Assembly: GCA_050955105.1 (NCBI GenBank)
Contig: JBPBQZ010000034.1
Span: 1 to 58,694 of the forward strand
DNA: 58,694 bases
Direction: 5' to 3'
DNA from: JBPBQZ01 sp050955105
GTDB taxonomy: Bacteria > Pseudomonadota > Gammaproteobacteria > Burkholderiales > Burkholderiaceae
Part shown: piece after piece, positions 51,157 through 58,694 of the stretch
Numbering within the stretch: position 1 is the first letter of the stretch
How the letters are laid out: each line of letters opens with the position of its first letter
Translations under genes and position numbers: made by a program
The notes under the pieces: generated by a model
The model's input: only the letters and a program-made list of their open reading frames with translations
Told to the model about the DNA's origin: nothing
Database searches by the model: none

Positions 51157-53601
51157 ATGACCAAGAAACGCCGCGACCTGCCCAGACAAGTTGGCTTGAC
51201 GCTCATCGCGGGGTTGCTGGCAACGCTGTTCGCGCCTGGTGTCTACGCGGACGTGACGCTCAATTTTGCCAACGCGGACATCGACCAAGTGGCGCGCGCA
51301 ATCGGCGCCGCGACGAATCGCACGATCATCGTCGATCCACGCGTGAAAGGGCAATTGAACCTGGTATCTGAAGCACCGGTTCCCGACGAGCAAGCGCTTA
51401 AAACCTTGCAGTCGGCGCTGCGCATGCAAGGCTTTGCACTCCTGCAAGATCACGGCGTGCTGAAGGTCGTTCCCGAGGCCGACGCCAAATTGCAAGGGGT
51501 GCCGACTTTTATCGGCAATGCCCCACAAGCGCGCGGCGACCAGGTGATTACGCAGGTGTTCGAACTGCATAACGAGTCGGCCAATAACCTGCTGCCGGTG
51601 TTGCGACCGCTTATTTCACCGAACAATTCGATCGCCGCTTATTCGGCCAATAACACCTTGGTGATTACCGACTACGCCGACAACGTGCGGCGCCTGGCGT
51701 CGATCATCGCGGGTATCGATGGTGCCGCGGGCCGCGAAGTGGGGGTCGTGCAACTGAAGAATGCGAATGCGCTCGACGTTGCCACAGCCCTGCAAAAGCT
51801 GCTTGACCCGGGCCAGATCGGCAGCAGCGACGCGACCTTGAAGGTTAACGTGATCGCCGACCCGCGCACCAATTCGCTGCTGCTGCGCGCCAGCAATGCG
51901 GGCCGTATCGCCCAGGCAAAAAGCTTGATCGCGCAACTCGACGCGCCGACGCGCGAGCCGGGCAATATGCATGTGGTGCCCTTGCGCAACGCCGACGCGA
52001 CCAAGTTGGCCAAGACCTTGCGCGGCATGATGGGGCAGGGCAGCGGCAGCTCGGACAGCGCCGCGGCGTCTGGATCGAACGGTTCGAGCGGCCTGAGCGC
52101 GCTGTCGAACAGCAATGGCAGCGATAGCAACGGTAGTGGTGCGGGCCTGGGCGGATTGGGGGGCGCGGGTTCGAGTGGCGCCGGCATTTCGCCGTTGCCC
52201 GGTGGCAGCAGCGGTGGCTCGTATGGCAGTTCGGCGGGGCTCGGCGGCATCGCTGGCGGCAATGGCAGTCGCGCGTCGAGCGGCGCTTCAGGCGACGACA
52301 GCAGCCAAGGCGGCATGATTCAGGCCGATGCGTCCACCAATTCGCTGATCATTACCGCGCCCGATGCCGTGTATCGCAATCTGCGCAACGTCATCGATCA
52401 ACTCGACCAGCGGCGCGCGCAGGTGTATATCGAAGCCATCATTGCGGAAGTTTCGTCGACCAGCAGCACGGCCCTGGGGGTCCAGTGGCAAGCGCTGCTC
52501 GGTGGCGGTGATACAAAGGTCTACACCGGCACCAATTTGCCAGGCACCGGCAATAGCATCGTCGATCTGACAACCAGTGCGTATACAGCGACGACTACCG
52601 GCACCCTGCCGACGCTGCAGCAGGGCTTGAATATCGGCGTGCTGCATCAGTTCGGCAATTACCTGGGCCTTGGTGCGCTGCTACAAGCGCTGGCTTCCAG
52701 CAGTGATACGAACATCCTCTCCACGCCCAACCTGATCACGCTCGATAACGAGGAAGCGAAGATCATCGTCGGGCAGAACGTTCCGGTAGTAACCGGATCG
52801 GTCAGCCTGAGTACAACCGGCGCGACCACGCCGTATCAAACCTACGATCGAGTGAACGTGGGCACGGTGCTCGATGTGAAGCCGCAGATAACCGAAGGCG
52901 GCACCATCAAGCTGCAGCTGTATCAGGAAGATTCGAGCGTGGCTTCGACCAACGCGGCCGTGGTGGCCGTACAGGGTCCGACTTTCAACAAGCGCTCGAT
53001 CCAGTCGACGATTCTTTGCGATGACGGACAGATCATCGCGCTCGGCGGCCTGATCAGCGATCAATACCAGAGCGGCAATAGCAAGGTGCCCTGGCTGGGC
53101 GACATCCCGCTGCTGGGCGCGCTGTTCCGCACCGAAAACAAGTCGCGTAACAAAACCAATTTGATGGTGTTCCTGCGCCCGGTGATCGTGCGGGATGCGG
53201 ATGCCAGTCGCGATGTTGCGCTGTCGCGCTATGACTACATGCGCGCCGCGCAGGCTAACTACCAAAGCGAGAACAAGATCGTTCGCGGTACCGCGCCGCA
53301 GTTGCCGCCGGCGCCGCCGACTGCCGCGGAGGGCGGCGCGCAGAAGCCGAGCCTGCTCGATTTCAATCATGCCGAGCAGCGCGAAGGTCAGCCGCGCATA
53401 TCGCCGGATCCCGCACAGCAGCCGCCGAACGCACCTGATCTGACTGACCCGGCCGCCGCGGCGCAGGCCCGAGCTCCCGCGACCTCTTATCCAGTCGCCC
53501 CGGCGACGAGCGTGCCGAGCGGCTCGATGCCTGCCGCCCCGGCCGGCGCGCCTTATGCGCCTGCGGCACCCGCGGCGCCCGCGGCCGGAGGCACACCGTG
53601 A
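51157..53601 (+). CDS. gspD: Type II secretion system secretin GspD
   Basis: GspD forms the outer-membrane pore of the type II system. ATG 51157 (MTKKRRDLPRQVGLTLIAGLL) gives 814 residues with a signal peptide cut near 31. The N0 domain begins VTLNFANADIDQVARAIG; N1-N3 repeats include VQLKNANALDVATALQKLL. A Gly/Ser/Asn-rich insert of about 100 residues sits in N3 (around LSALSNSNGSDSNGSGAG). The secretin core has VYIEAIIAEVSS, NILSTPNLITLDNEEAKIIVGQNVPVVTGS and VPWLGDIPLLGALF. The C-terminus is Pro/Ala-rich. An upstream in-frame ATG at 51028 is rejected because it lacks a signal peptide. Confidence 0.96.
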   Translation: MTKKRRDLPRQVGLTLIAGLLATLFAPGVYADVTLNFANADIDQVARAIGAATNRTIIVDPRVKGQLNLVSEAPVPDEQALKTLQSALRMQGFALLQDHGVLKVVPEADAKLQGVPTFIGNAPQARGDQVITQVFELHNESANNLLPVLRPLISPNNSIAAYSANNTLVITDYADNVRRLASIIAGIDGAAGREVGVVQLKNANALDVATALQKLLDPGQIGSSDATLKVNVIADPRTNSLLLRASNAGRIAQAKSLIAQLDAPTREPGNMHVVPLRNADATKLAKTLRGMMGQGSGSSDSAAASGSNGSSGLSALSNSNGSDSNGSGAGLGGLGGAGSSGAGISPLPGGSSGGSYGSSAGLGGIAGGNGSRASSGASGDDSSQGGMIQADASTNSLIITAPDAVYRNLRNVIDQLDQRRAQVYIEAIIAEVSSTSSTALGVQWQALLGGGDTKVYTGTNLPGTGNSIVDLTTSAYTATTTGTLPTLQQGLNIGVLHQFGNYLGLGALLQALASSSDTNILSTPNLITLDNEEAKIIVGQNVPVVTGSVSLSTTGATTPYQTYDRVNVGTVLDVKPQITEGGTIKLQLYQEDSSVASTNAAVVAVQGPTFNKRSIQSTILCDDGQIIALGGLISDQYQSGNSKVPWLGDIPLLGALFRTENKSRNKTNLMVFLRPVIVRDADASRDVALSRYDYMRAAQANYQSENKIVRGTAPQLPPAPPTAAEGGAQKPSLLDFNHAEQREGQPRISPDPAQQPPNAPDLTDPAAAAQARAPATSYPVAPATSVPSGSMPAAPAGAPYAPAAPAAPAAGGTP

Positions 53602-55055
53602 GCAGCGAGCCCGCGCCGCGCGAAGCGCCTTCGCCATTAGCGGCGCGCATGCTGCCGTACAGCTTTTCGCGCAGCGGCCAGATCCTGGTCGCGCATCAGC
53701 GCGATGACGGCCTGGAAATATGGATCAGCACGCGCACGCAGCCGACGGCGCTGGCCGAAGTCGCGCGCAATTTCGGCGCGCTGCGCACCGTGAGCGTGCC
53801 GCCGGACGATCTGGCGTTGGCCATCAATCGTGCTTATGCGACGCAAGACGGCACCGCCGCGCAGGTAGTAGGCGAGGTCGAGGGCGAAGTCGACCTGTCG
53901 CGCCTGATGCAGGACATTCCGGAGGTAGAGGACCTGCTTGAGTCGGAAGACGACGCACCGATCATCCGCATGATCAACGCGCTGCTGACGCAAGCGGCGC
54001 GCGAAGGCGCTTCCGATATCCACATCGAACCATTCGAGCAGGCGTCGGTGGTGCGCTTTCGCGTCGATGGCACCTTGCGTGACGTGGTGCGGCCCAAGAA
54101 AGCGCTGCACGGTGCGTTGATTTCGCGCATCAAGATCATGGCGCAACTCGACATTGCCGAAAAACGCTTGCCGCAAGATGGCCGTATCACGCTGCGCGTG
54201 GGCGGGCGTGCGGTCGACGTGCGGGTATCGACGCTGCCGACGGGTCACGGTGAGCGCGCGGTGCTGCGCATGTTGGAGAAAGACGCGCAACGGCTCAACC
54301 TCGAAGCCTTGGGCATGGCGCGCGATACTCTGCACGAGTTCGACAAGCTGATCGCGCGGCCTTACGGCATCGTGCTGGTAACCGGCCCCACCGGCTCGGG
54401 CAAAACTACTACTTTGTATGCGTCGCTGGCGCGTCTTGAAACGTCGTCCAGCAACATCATGACGGTCGAAGACCCGATCGAATACGATCTGGGCGGCATC
54501 GGCCAGACCCAAGTGAACGACCGCATCGGCATGAGTTTCGCGCGCGCGCTGCGCTCGATTCTGCGGCAGGATCCGGACATCATCATGATCGGCGAAATTC
54601 GCGATCTGGAAACCGCGCAGATCGCCGTGCAGGCCTCGCTGACCGGTCACCTGGTGTTGGCGACGCTGCACACCAACGATGCGGCGTCTGCCGTGACGCG
54701 TCTGACCGACATGGGCGTCGAGCCTTATCTGCTGGCGTCGAGCCTGTTGGGCGTGCTGGCGCAACGGCTGGTGCGGCAATTGTGCGAAGCCTGCCGCGAA
54801 GAGCGCGACGGTGTCTGGCATCCGGTGGGCTGCGAGCGCTGCCAGCACACCGGCTATAAAGGACGCCGCGGCGTGTATGAACTGCTGGTGCTGGACGAGG
54901 CCATGCATGCGCTGGTGCACCGCCAGGTGGCCGATGCCGAGCTGTTGGCTGCCGCGCGCGCCGCGGGTATGCGCACGCTGCGTGAAGATGCGGAACGCTG
55001 GCTCTCGCGCGGCACCACCTCGCTCGAGGAAGTGATTCGCGTCACGGGTTATTGA
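53598..55055 (+). CDS. gspE: Type II secretion ATPase GspE
   Basis: The cytoplasmic assembly ATPase. It has 485 residues and starts at GTG 53598, overlapping the gspD stop by four bases. Walker A GPTGSGKT is at 263-270; the Asp box is VEDPIEYDL, Walker B DPDIIMIGEIRDLETAQIA and the His box LVLATLHTNDA. A zinc-binding loop has C-x2-C twice (LCEACREE, GCERCQHTGYKGR). Confidence 0.97.
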   Translation: MSSEPAPREAPSPLAARMLPYSFSRSGQILVAHQRDDGLEIWISTRTQPTALAEVARNFGALRTVSVPPDDLALAINRAYATQDGTAAQVVGEVEGEVDLSRLMQDIPEVEDLLESEDDAPIIRMINALLTQAAREGASDIHIEPFEQASVVRFRVDGTLRDVVRPKKALHGALISRIKIMAQLDIAEKRLPQDGRITLRVGGRAVDVRVSTLPTGHGERAVLRMLEKDAQRLNLEALGMARDTLHEFDKLIARPYGIVLVTGPTGSGKTTTLYASLARLETSSSNIMTVEDPIEYDLGGIGQTQVNDRIGMSFARALRSILRQDPDIIMIGEIRDLETAQIAVQASLTGHLVLATLHTNDAASAVTRLTDMGVEPYLLASSLLGVLAQRLVRQLCEACREERDGVWHPVGCERCQHTGYKGRRGVYELLVLDEAMHALVHRQVADAELLAAARAAGMRTLREDAERWLSRGTTSLEEVIRVTGY

Positions 55056-55121
55056 GCGCCAGCGCGCCGCCGGTTGCGGTGCATCGCTCTATGAATTCGC
55101 TTAAATCCGCCTGATACCACC

Positions 55122-56339
55122 ATGCCTGCTTTTCGTTTCGATGCGATCGATGCTTCCGGCAAGACGCACTACGGTGTGCTCGAAGCCGACAGCGCGCGTG
55201 CGGCGCGGGCCAGCCTGCGCGCGCAGGGCCTGACACCGCTCGGCGTCGAGCCGGCCGGCAGCCGCTCGCGCGACGCGCGGCGCCAGCGCCTGTCGTTTGG
55301 CCGCAAGATGTCGCTGCGCGAGCAGGCGCTGTTCACGCGGCAGCTGGCCAGCTTGCTGGTGGCCGGACTGCCATTGAACGAAGCGCTGTCGGTGCTCGCC
55401 GATCAAGCCGAGCGTGACTATCTGCGCGAATTGGTCGCGGCGATCCGCGGTGAAGTGATCGGCGGCCAGTCGCTCGCCGGTGCGCTGACGCAACATCCGA
55501 AAGATTTCCCGGATATCTACCGGGCCTTGGTATCGGCCGGCGAACATACGGGCAAGCTGGGGCTGGTGCTGACGCGGCTGGCCGACTACATCGAGCAACG
55601 CAACGCATTGCGGCAAAAGATTACGCTGGCGTTCACTTATCCCGCGATCGTCACGCTGGTGGCATTCGGCATTGTTACCTTCCTGTTGAGCTACGTCGTG
55701 CCGCAGGTGGTGAATGTCTTTATCAGCACCAAACAGCAGTTGCCTTTCCTCACCACGGCGATGCTCGCGCTGTCGAATTTCGTCCGGCAATGGTGGTGGC
55801 TCGTGTTGCTGAGCCTGGCCTTGCTCGCTTATATCGCGCGGCGCACGCTCAAGACGCCGGGGCCGCGGCTGGCTTTTCATCGCTGGCTGCTGACCGCGCC
55901 GTTGCTGGGCAAGCTGGTGCGCGGCTACAACACGGTGCGCTTTGCGAGCACGCTGGCGATTCTCAGCAGCGCCGGCGTGCCGATCCTGCGGGCGCTGCAA
56001 GCGGCCGGCGAAACGCTGAACAATGCGGCGATGCGCGACAACATCGACGACGCGATCGTGCGCGTGCGCGAGGGCACGTCGCTATCGCGTGCTCTCGCAG
56101 GCACGCATACGTTTCCGCCGGTGCTCGTGCATTTGATTCGCTCGGGCGAGGCTACCGGCGACGTGACGGCGATGCTGGATCGCGCGGCACAGGGCGAAGC
56201 GATGGAACTGGAACGCCGCACGATGTTTCTGACCAGCTTGCTCGAACCGTTGCTGATTCTGGCGATGGGTGGCATCGTGCTGTTGATCGTGCTGGCGGTG
56301 ATGATGCCGATTATCGAATTGAATCAGCTGGTGAATTGA
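55122..56339 (+). CDS. gspF: Type II secretion inner membrane platform protein GspF
   Basis: The polytopic platform protein contacting GspE. It has 405 residues with two tandem T2SF cytoplasmic domains and three membrane segments (around 170-195, 223-240 and 375-400). FRFDAIDASGKTHYG, ALFTRQLASLLVAGLPLNEAL, YNTVRFASTLAILSSAGVPILRAL and PLLILAMGGIVLLIVLAVMMPI are typical. It lies 66 bases after gspE. Confidence 0.96.
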   Translation: MPAFRFDAIDASGKTHYGVLEADSARAARASLRAQGLTPLGVEPAGSRSRDARRQRLSFGRKMSLREQALFTRQLASLLVAGLPLNEALSVLADQAERDYLRELVAAIRGEVIGGQSLAGALTQHPKDFPDIYRALVSAGEHTGKLGLVLTRLADYIEQRNALRQKITLAFTYPAIVTLVAFGIVTFLLSYVVPQVVNVFISTKQQLPFLTTAMLALSNFVRQWWWLVLLSLALLAYIARRTLKTPGPRLAFHRWLLTAPLLGKLVRGYNTVRFASTLAILSSAGVPILRALQAAGETLNNAAMRDNIDDAIVRVREGTSLSRALAGTHTFPPVLVHLIRSGEATGDVTAMLDRAAQGEAMELERRTMFLTSLLEPLLILAMGGIVLLIVLAVMMPIIELNQLVN

Positions 56340-56436
56340 CGGCGCGGTAGCGGTGGCAAGGTCGGCAACGGCAGCCCCAGCAGCCATGGCAGGAACGGCA
56401 GCACCGCGGCTGCAAGCGCATCGGTGCGCCGCCGGT

Positions 56437-56859
56437 TCAATGCATGTAGATGGTCGGGCCTTGCACGTTGCTGGGCAGAAACACCTCGGAGTGCGTGCCA
56501 TGACGATCGATCACGATGGAGCGGGCGCGCACCTGGGTCAGCACGGCGTTGTCGCTGATGGACTGACCGAGCGTCACCGTGCGCGAGGGTTCGCCGGCAA
56601 AGCTGACGATGGCTGCCGCACCGCGGCCGTCACCCAGCGAGAGGATGCCTGACAAGTGCACGCTCTGGTCGCGTCCCATGTCGCGGCCGCCGAACAGGCG
56701 TCCGGCCGCGGCAATGGAGACCGGATTGCTCGACGCGGCGGCAGCGCCTACCGGGATGGTCGAGCGAACCGTCGACAGCGTCACGACCCAATAGGTCAGC
56801 GTGACGCAGAACACGGCGAAGAGGGCGAAGGTAGCGAGGCGGAATTGAAGGCGTGTCAT
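56437..56859 (-). CDS. gspC: Type II secretion protein GspC (short form), inverted orientation
   Basis: GspC links the inner-membrane platform to the secretin. From ATG 56859 (MTRLQFRLATFALFAVFCVTLTYW) it has 140 residues: one N-terminal membrane anchor (about 8-28) and a homology region (VHLSGILSLGDGRGAAAIVSFAG, TVTLGQSISDNAVLTQVRARSIVI). There is no PDZ or coiled-coil domain, as in other short GspC proteins of Burkholderiaceae. It runs opposite to the rest of the cluster between gspF and gspG. Identification rests on context plus the homology region. Confidence 0.85.
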   Translation of the reverse strand: MTRLQFRLATFALFAVFCVTLTYWVVTLSTVRSTIPVGAAAASSNPVSIAAAGRLFGGRDMGRDQSVHLSGILSLGDGRGAAAIVSFAGEPSRTVTLGQSISDNAVLTQVRARSIVIDRHGTHSEVFLPSNVQGPTIYMH

Positions 56860-56944
56860 GCGAGCGATTGTACGGCGCGTTATGTGAAAAAAAGAGACGA
56901 TGCGCACGCGCATGCTCAAGATTTTTATGCAATGAGGTGAATCG

Positions 56945-57433
56945 ATGCAAGCTTTTCCAAGCAGTGCCGCCCTGATCGCGCGCCGTGGGCCGCGCGCCTC
57001 GGGCGGCCGGCCATCGCGTTTGGCGCGTGGTTTTACGCTGATCGAGATCATGGTGGTGATTGCCATTATCGGCATCCTGGCCGCGCTGATCGTGCCCAAG
57101 ATCATGAGCCGTCCGGACCAGGCGCGACGCGTGGCGGCGACGCAGGATATCGCCACCGTGATGCAGGCGCTCAAGTTGTATCGGCTCGACAATGGCCGTT
57201 ATCCGACTACCGAACAAGGGCTGCGCGCCTTGATCGAGCGGCCCACCGCCGACCCGGTGCCGAACAACTGGAAAGACGGCGGCTATCTGGAACGCCTGCC
57301 GAATGATCCCTGGGGCAATCCTTATCAGTATCTGAATCCGGGTGTGCATGGCGAAATCGACGTCTTCAGCTATGGCGCCGATGGCAAGGCGGGCGGCGAA
57401 GGCAACGACGCTGATATCGGCTCCTGGCAGTAG
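56945..57433 (+). CDS. gspG: Type II secretion major pseudopilin GspG
   Basis: The major subunit of the pseudopilus. It has 162 residues. The prepilin cleavage site is Gly29/Phe30 (RG-FTLIEIMVVIAIIGILAALIVP), with Glu34 at mature position 5. The leader of 29 residues is long. The C-terminal region YPTTEQGLRALIERP, DPWGNPYQYLNPG and GGEGNDADIGSW is diagnostic and holds the calcium-binding loop. GAGG stands well placed before the ATG. It diverges from gspC. Confidence 0.97.
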   Translation: MQAFPSSAALIARRGPRASGGRPSRLARGFTLIEIMVVIAIIGILAALIVPKIMSRPDQARRVAATQDIATVMQALKLYRLDNGRYPTTEQGLRALIERPTADPVPNNWKDGGYLERLPNDPWGNPYQYLNPGVHGEIDVFSYGADGKAGGEGNDADIGSWQ

Positions 57434-57461
57434 CACGCGCTGCCTACCGTTGGTGCTTGCC

Positions 57462-57962
57462 GTGTCATCCGCTCTCGAGCGCTCGCCCAGACCGTACCGA
57501 TCTGGCGCGTCGCGCCGTGCCGGCTTCACGCTGTTGGAAATGTTAGTGGTGCTGGTTATCGCGGGTCTGCTGACGGGCCTGGCGTCGCTCAGCCTGTCGC
57601 GTAACCCGCGCAGCGAGTTGCTGGAAGAGGGGCGGCATCTGGCGCTGATGCTCGAAAGCGCTGCCGATGAAGCGCAAGTGTTGTCGCGGCCGGTGCAGTG
57701 GCGGCCGGTGCCGGGCGGCTATCGCTTCTTTGTGCGTCTCGGCGACGCCTGGCAGCCCCTGTCCGATGAATTGCTGCGCCCACAACAATGGAAAACGGGG
57801 GTGCAAAGCGTGATCATTCACTACGCGGGTGCCGACCACGATTCGCCGGCGCTCGAGTTCGGCACGGAAAGCGTCGACACGCCGGTTGATGTCACGCTGA
57901 TATCGGCCGACGGCCGCGTCAATATCGTCGGCACCGGCAACGGTCGCTACGAAGCCAGGTGA
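57462..57962 (+). CDS. gspH: Type II secretion minor pseudopilin GspH
   Basis: A minor pseudopilin of 166 residues if started at GTG 57462; GTG 57453 is also possible, so the exact start is uncertain. The prepilin site is GFTLLEMLVVLVIAGLLTGLASL, with Gly before Phe and Glu at mature position 5. The C-terminal part is less conserved (EEGRHLALMLESAADEAQVL). The stop overlaps the gspI start as GTGA. Confidence 0.9.
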   Translation: MSSALERSPRPYRSGASRRAGFTLLEMLVVLVIAGLLTGLASLSLSRNPRSELLEEGRHLALMLESAADEAQVLSRPVQWRPVPGGYRFFVRLGDAWQPLSDELLRPQQWKTGVQSVIIHYAGADHDSPALEFGTESVDTPVDVTLISADGRVNIVGTGNGRYEAR

Positions 57963-58381
57963 GCCGCATGCCGCTTCTAAAGTCGCCGCCGCCGAGGTCG
58001 GCGCGCCGCCCGGCGCGCGGCTTCACCATGATCGAAGTGTTGGTAGCGCTGGCCATTGTCGCGATTGCGCTGGCCGCGGCGCTGCGCGCGGTCGGCAGCC
58101 TCGCGTCGACCAGCGGCGCCTTGCATCAGCGTCTGGTGGCCGGCTGGAGCGCCGATAATGCGCTGGCGCAGATGCGCCTATCGCATCGCTGGCCGGAAGT
58201 GGGCCAGCAGTCGAGCGACTGTTCGCAGGGCAATCTCGAACTGGTTTGCGTGCAGACCGTGACGACCACCGCCAATCCGATTTTCAGGAAGGTGGAAGTG
58301 GCCGTGCGCAGCAAGGGCGGCCACGACGTGCTCGCCGACCTCGTTACCGTTGTGCCCAATGAAACGCAACGGCCGCTTTAA
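57959..58381 (+). CDS. gspI: Type II secretion minor pseudopilin GspI
   Basis: A minor pseudopilin of 140 residues from GTG 57959, overlapping the gspH stop by four bases; an ATG at 57968 is an alternative. The prepilin site is RGFTMIEVLVALAIVAIALAAAL, with the cleavage Gly21/Phe22. Two cysteines (DCSQGNLELVC) resemble the disulfide of GspI. It forms the pseudopilus tip with GspJ and GspK. Confidence 0.94.
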   Translation: MSRMPLLKSPPPRSARRPARGFTMIEVLVALAIVAIALAAALRAVGSLASTSGALHQRLVAGWSADNALAQMRLSHRWPEVGQQSSDCSQGNLELVCVQTVTTTANPIFRKVEVAVRSKGGHDVLADLVTVVPNETQRPL

Positions 58382-58694
58382 CCTTTCGCCACCTAGGCTG
58401 CGTGCGCTGCCGCCGCAGCGCCGGCTGGCCACGCCGCGAAGCGCGTCGCTTATCGCGCCGCGCGCGTGGCCTGCCAGGGTGCGCGGCTTCACGCTGATCG
58501 AACTGCTGATCGCCATCACCATCCTGGCGGTGATCGCGGTGCTGTGCTGGCGCGGCCTCGACCAGATCATTCGCGCGCGCGAGGTGATCTCGCGCGATAT
58601 GGACGACGAACGCGTCGTGGTGCAACTGTTCTCGCAACTGGGCAGCGACTTGCAACGCGCGGCCGGCGACGACGAAGCCGGCGCGGCTGCGGTC
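58359..58694 (+). CDS. gspJ: Type II secretion minor pseudopilin GspJ (partial)
   Basis: The frame opens at ATG 58359, 23 bases before the gspI stop, and runs off the window after 112 codons. A long basic leader precedes the prepilin site RGFTLIELLIAITILAVIAVLCWRG (Gly43/Phe44, Glu48). The gene order G-H-I-J supports the name. Confidence 0.92.
   Translation, partial: MKRNGRFNLSPPRLRALPPQRRLATPRSASLIAPRAWPARVRGFTLIELLIAITILAVIAVLCWRGLDQIIRAREVISRDMDDERVVVQLFSQLGSDLQRAAGDDEAGAAAV

Overview
The window looks like chromosomal DNA from a high-GC betaproteobacterium, most likely Burkholderiaceae. Reasons: the combination gcvTHP-sdaA, putA, priA, hemE, atpIBEFHAGDC, parB-parA-rsmG-mnmG and gspDEF/C/GHIJ; a DUF3717-like small protein; a FecR/DUF6600-like secreted protein; and the fused LivM-LivG transporter. 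The par genes, parS sites, atp operon and mnmG are typical of the origin-proximal part of a primary chromosome. I see no insertion sequence, prophage, CRISPR array, rRNA or tRNA. The family assignment is recognition, not a database result.

Layout. 1-773: start of a Rep/UvrD helicase (minus, cut by the window edge). 945-7530 (plus): a sigma70-like promoter, a tandem glycine riboswitch with a terminator-like hairpin, then gcvT-gcvH-gcvP-sdaA. Together these would turn excess glycine into one-carbon units and, through serine, pyruvate. 7630-17553 (minus): a periplasmic amino-acid binding protein behind putA, then priA, hemE and an Hsp20 gene with a sigma32-like promoter. The putA upstream region carries three GTTGCA motifs, the reported core of PutA operators. 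18291-20489 (plus): a secreted FecR/DUF6600-like protein with a Pro/Gln-rich tail. 20663-28044 (minus): the complete F1Fo ATP synthase operon with a clear promoter. 28578-33115 (minus): mnmG-rsmG-parA-parB, with one perfect parS inside mnmG, another upstream of it, and a composite parS-like palindrome nearby. 33429-38284 (minus): a branched-chain amino acid type ABC transporter (binding protein, LivH, fused LivMG, LivF).

38961-42251: an Lrp/AsnC regulator and DUF3717-like protein (minus) diverge from a TctD/TctE-like two-component system (plus). 42350-47382 (minus): a tight marR - old-yellow-enzyme - SET-domain operon, then a YbdK-type carboxylate-amine ligase and a cation/proton antiporter. 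47793-49751: mnmC. 49974-50294: an HU-type nucleoid protein. 50483-58694: a small lytic transglycosylase diverging from a type II secretion cluster (gspD-E-F, gspC inverted, gspG-H-I-J, the last cut by the window edge).

Most genes are core functions. The parts that are not routinely explained lie between genes: strong intrinsic terminators with no gene in front of them (18007-18033 plus; 38651-38686 minus; a weaker one at 15753-15789 plus), a closed stem structure in the HU 3' UTR (50300-50369), and two intergenic regions with DnaA-box-like motifs (around 15450 and 47642-47747). I found no convincing new multi-gene system. The best leads are candidate small RNAs, the parS cluster, the PutA operator, and the marR-OYE-SET operon.
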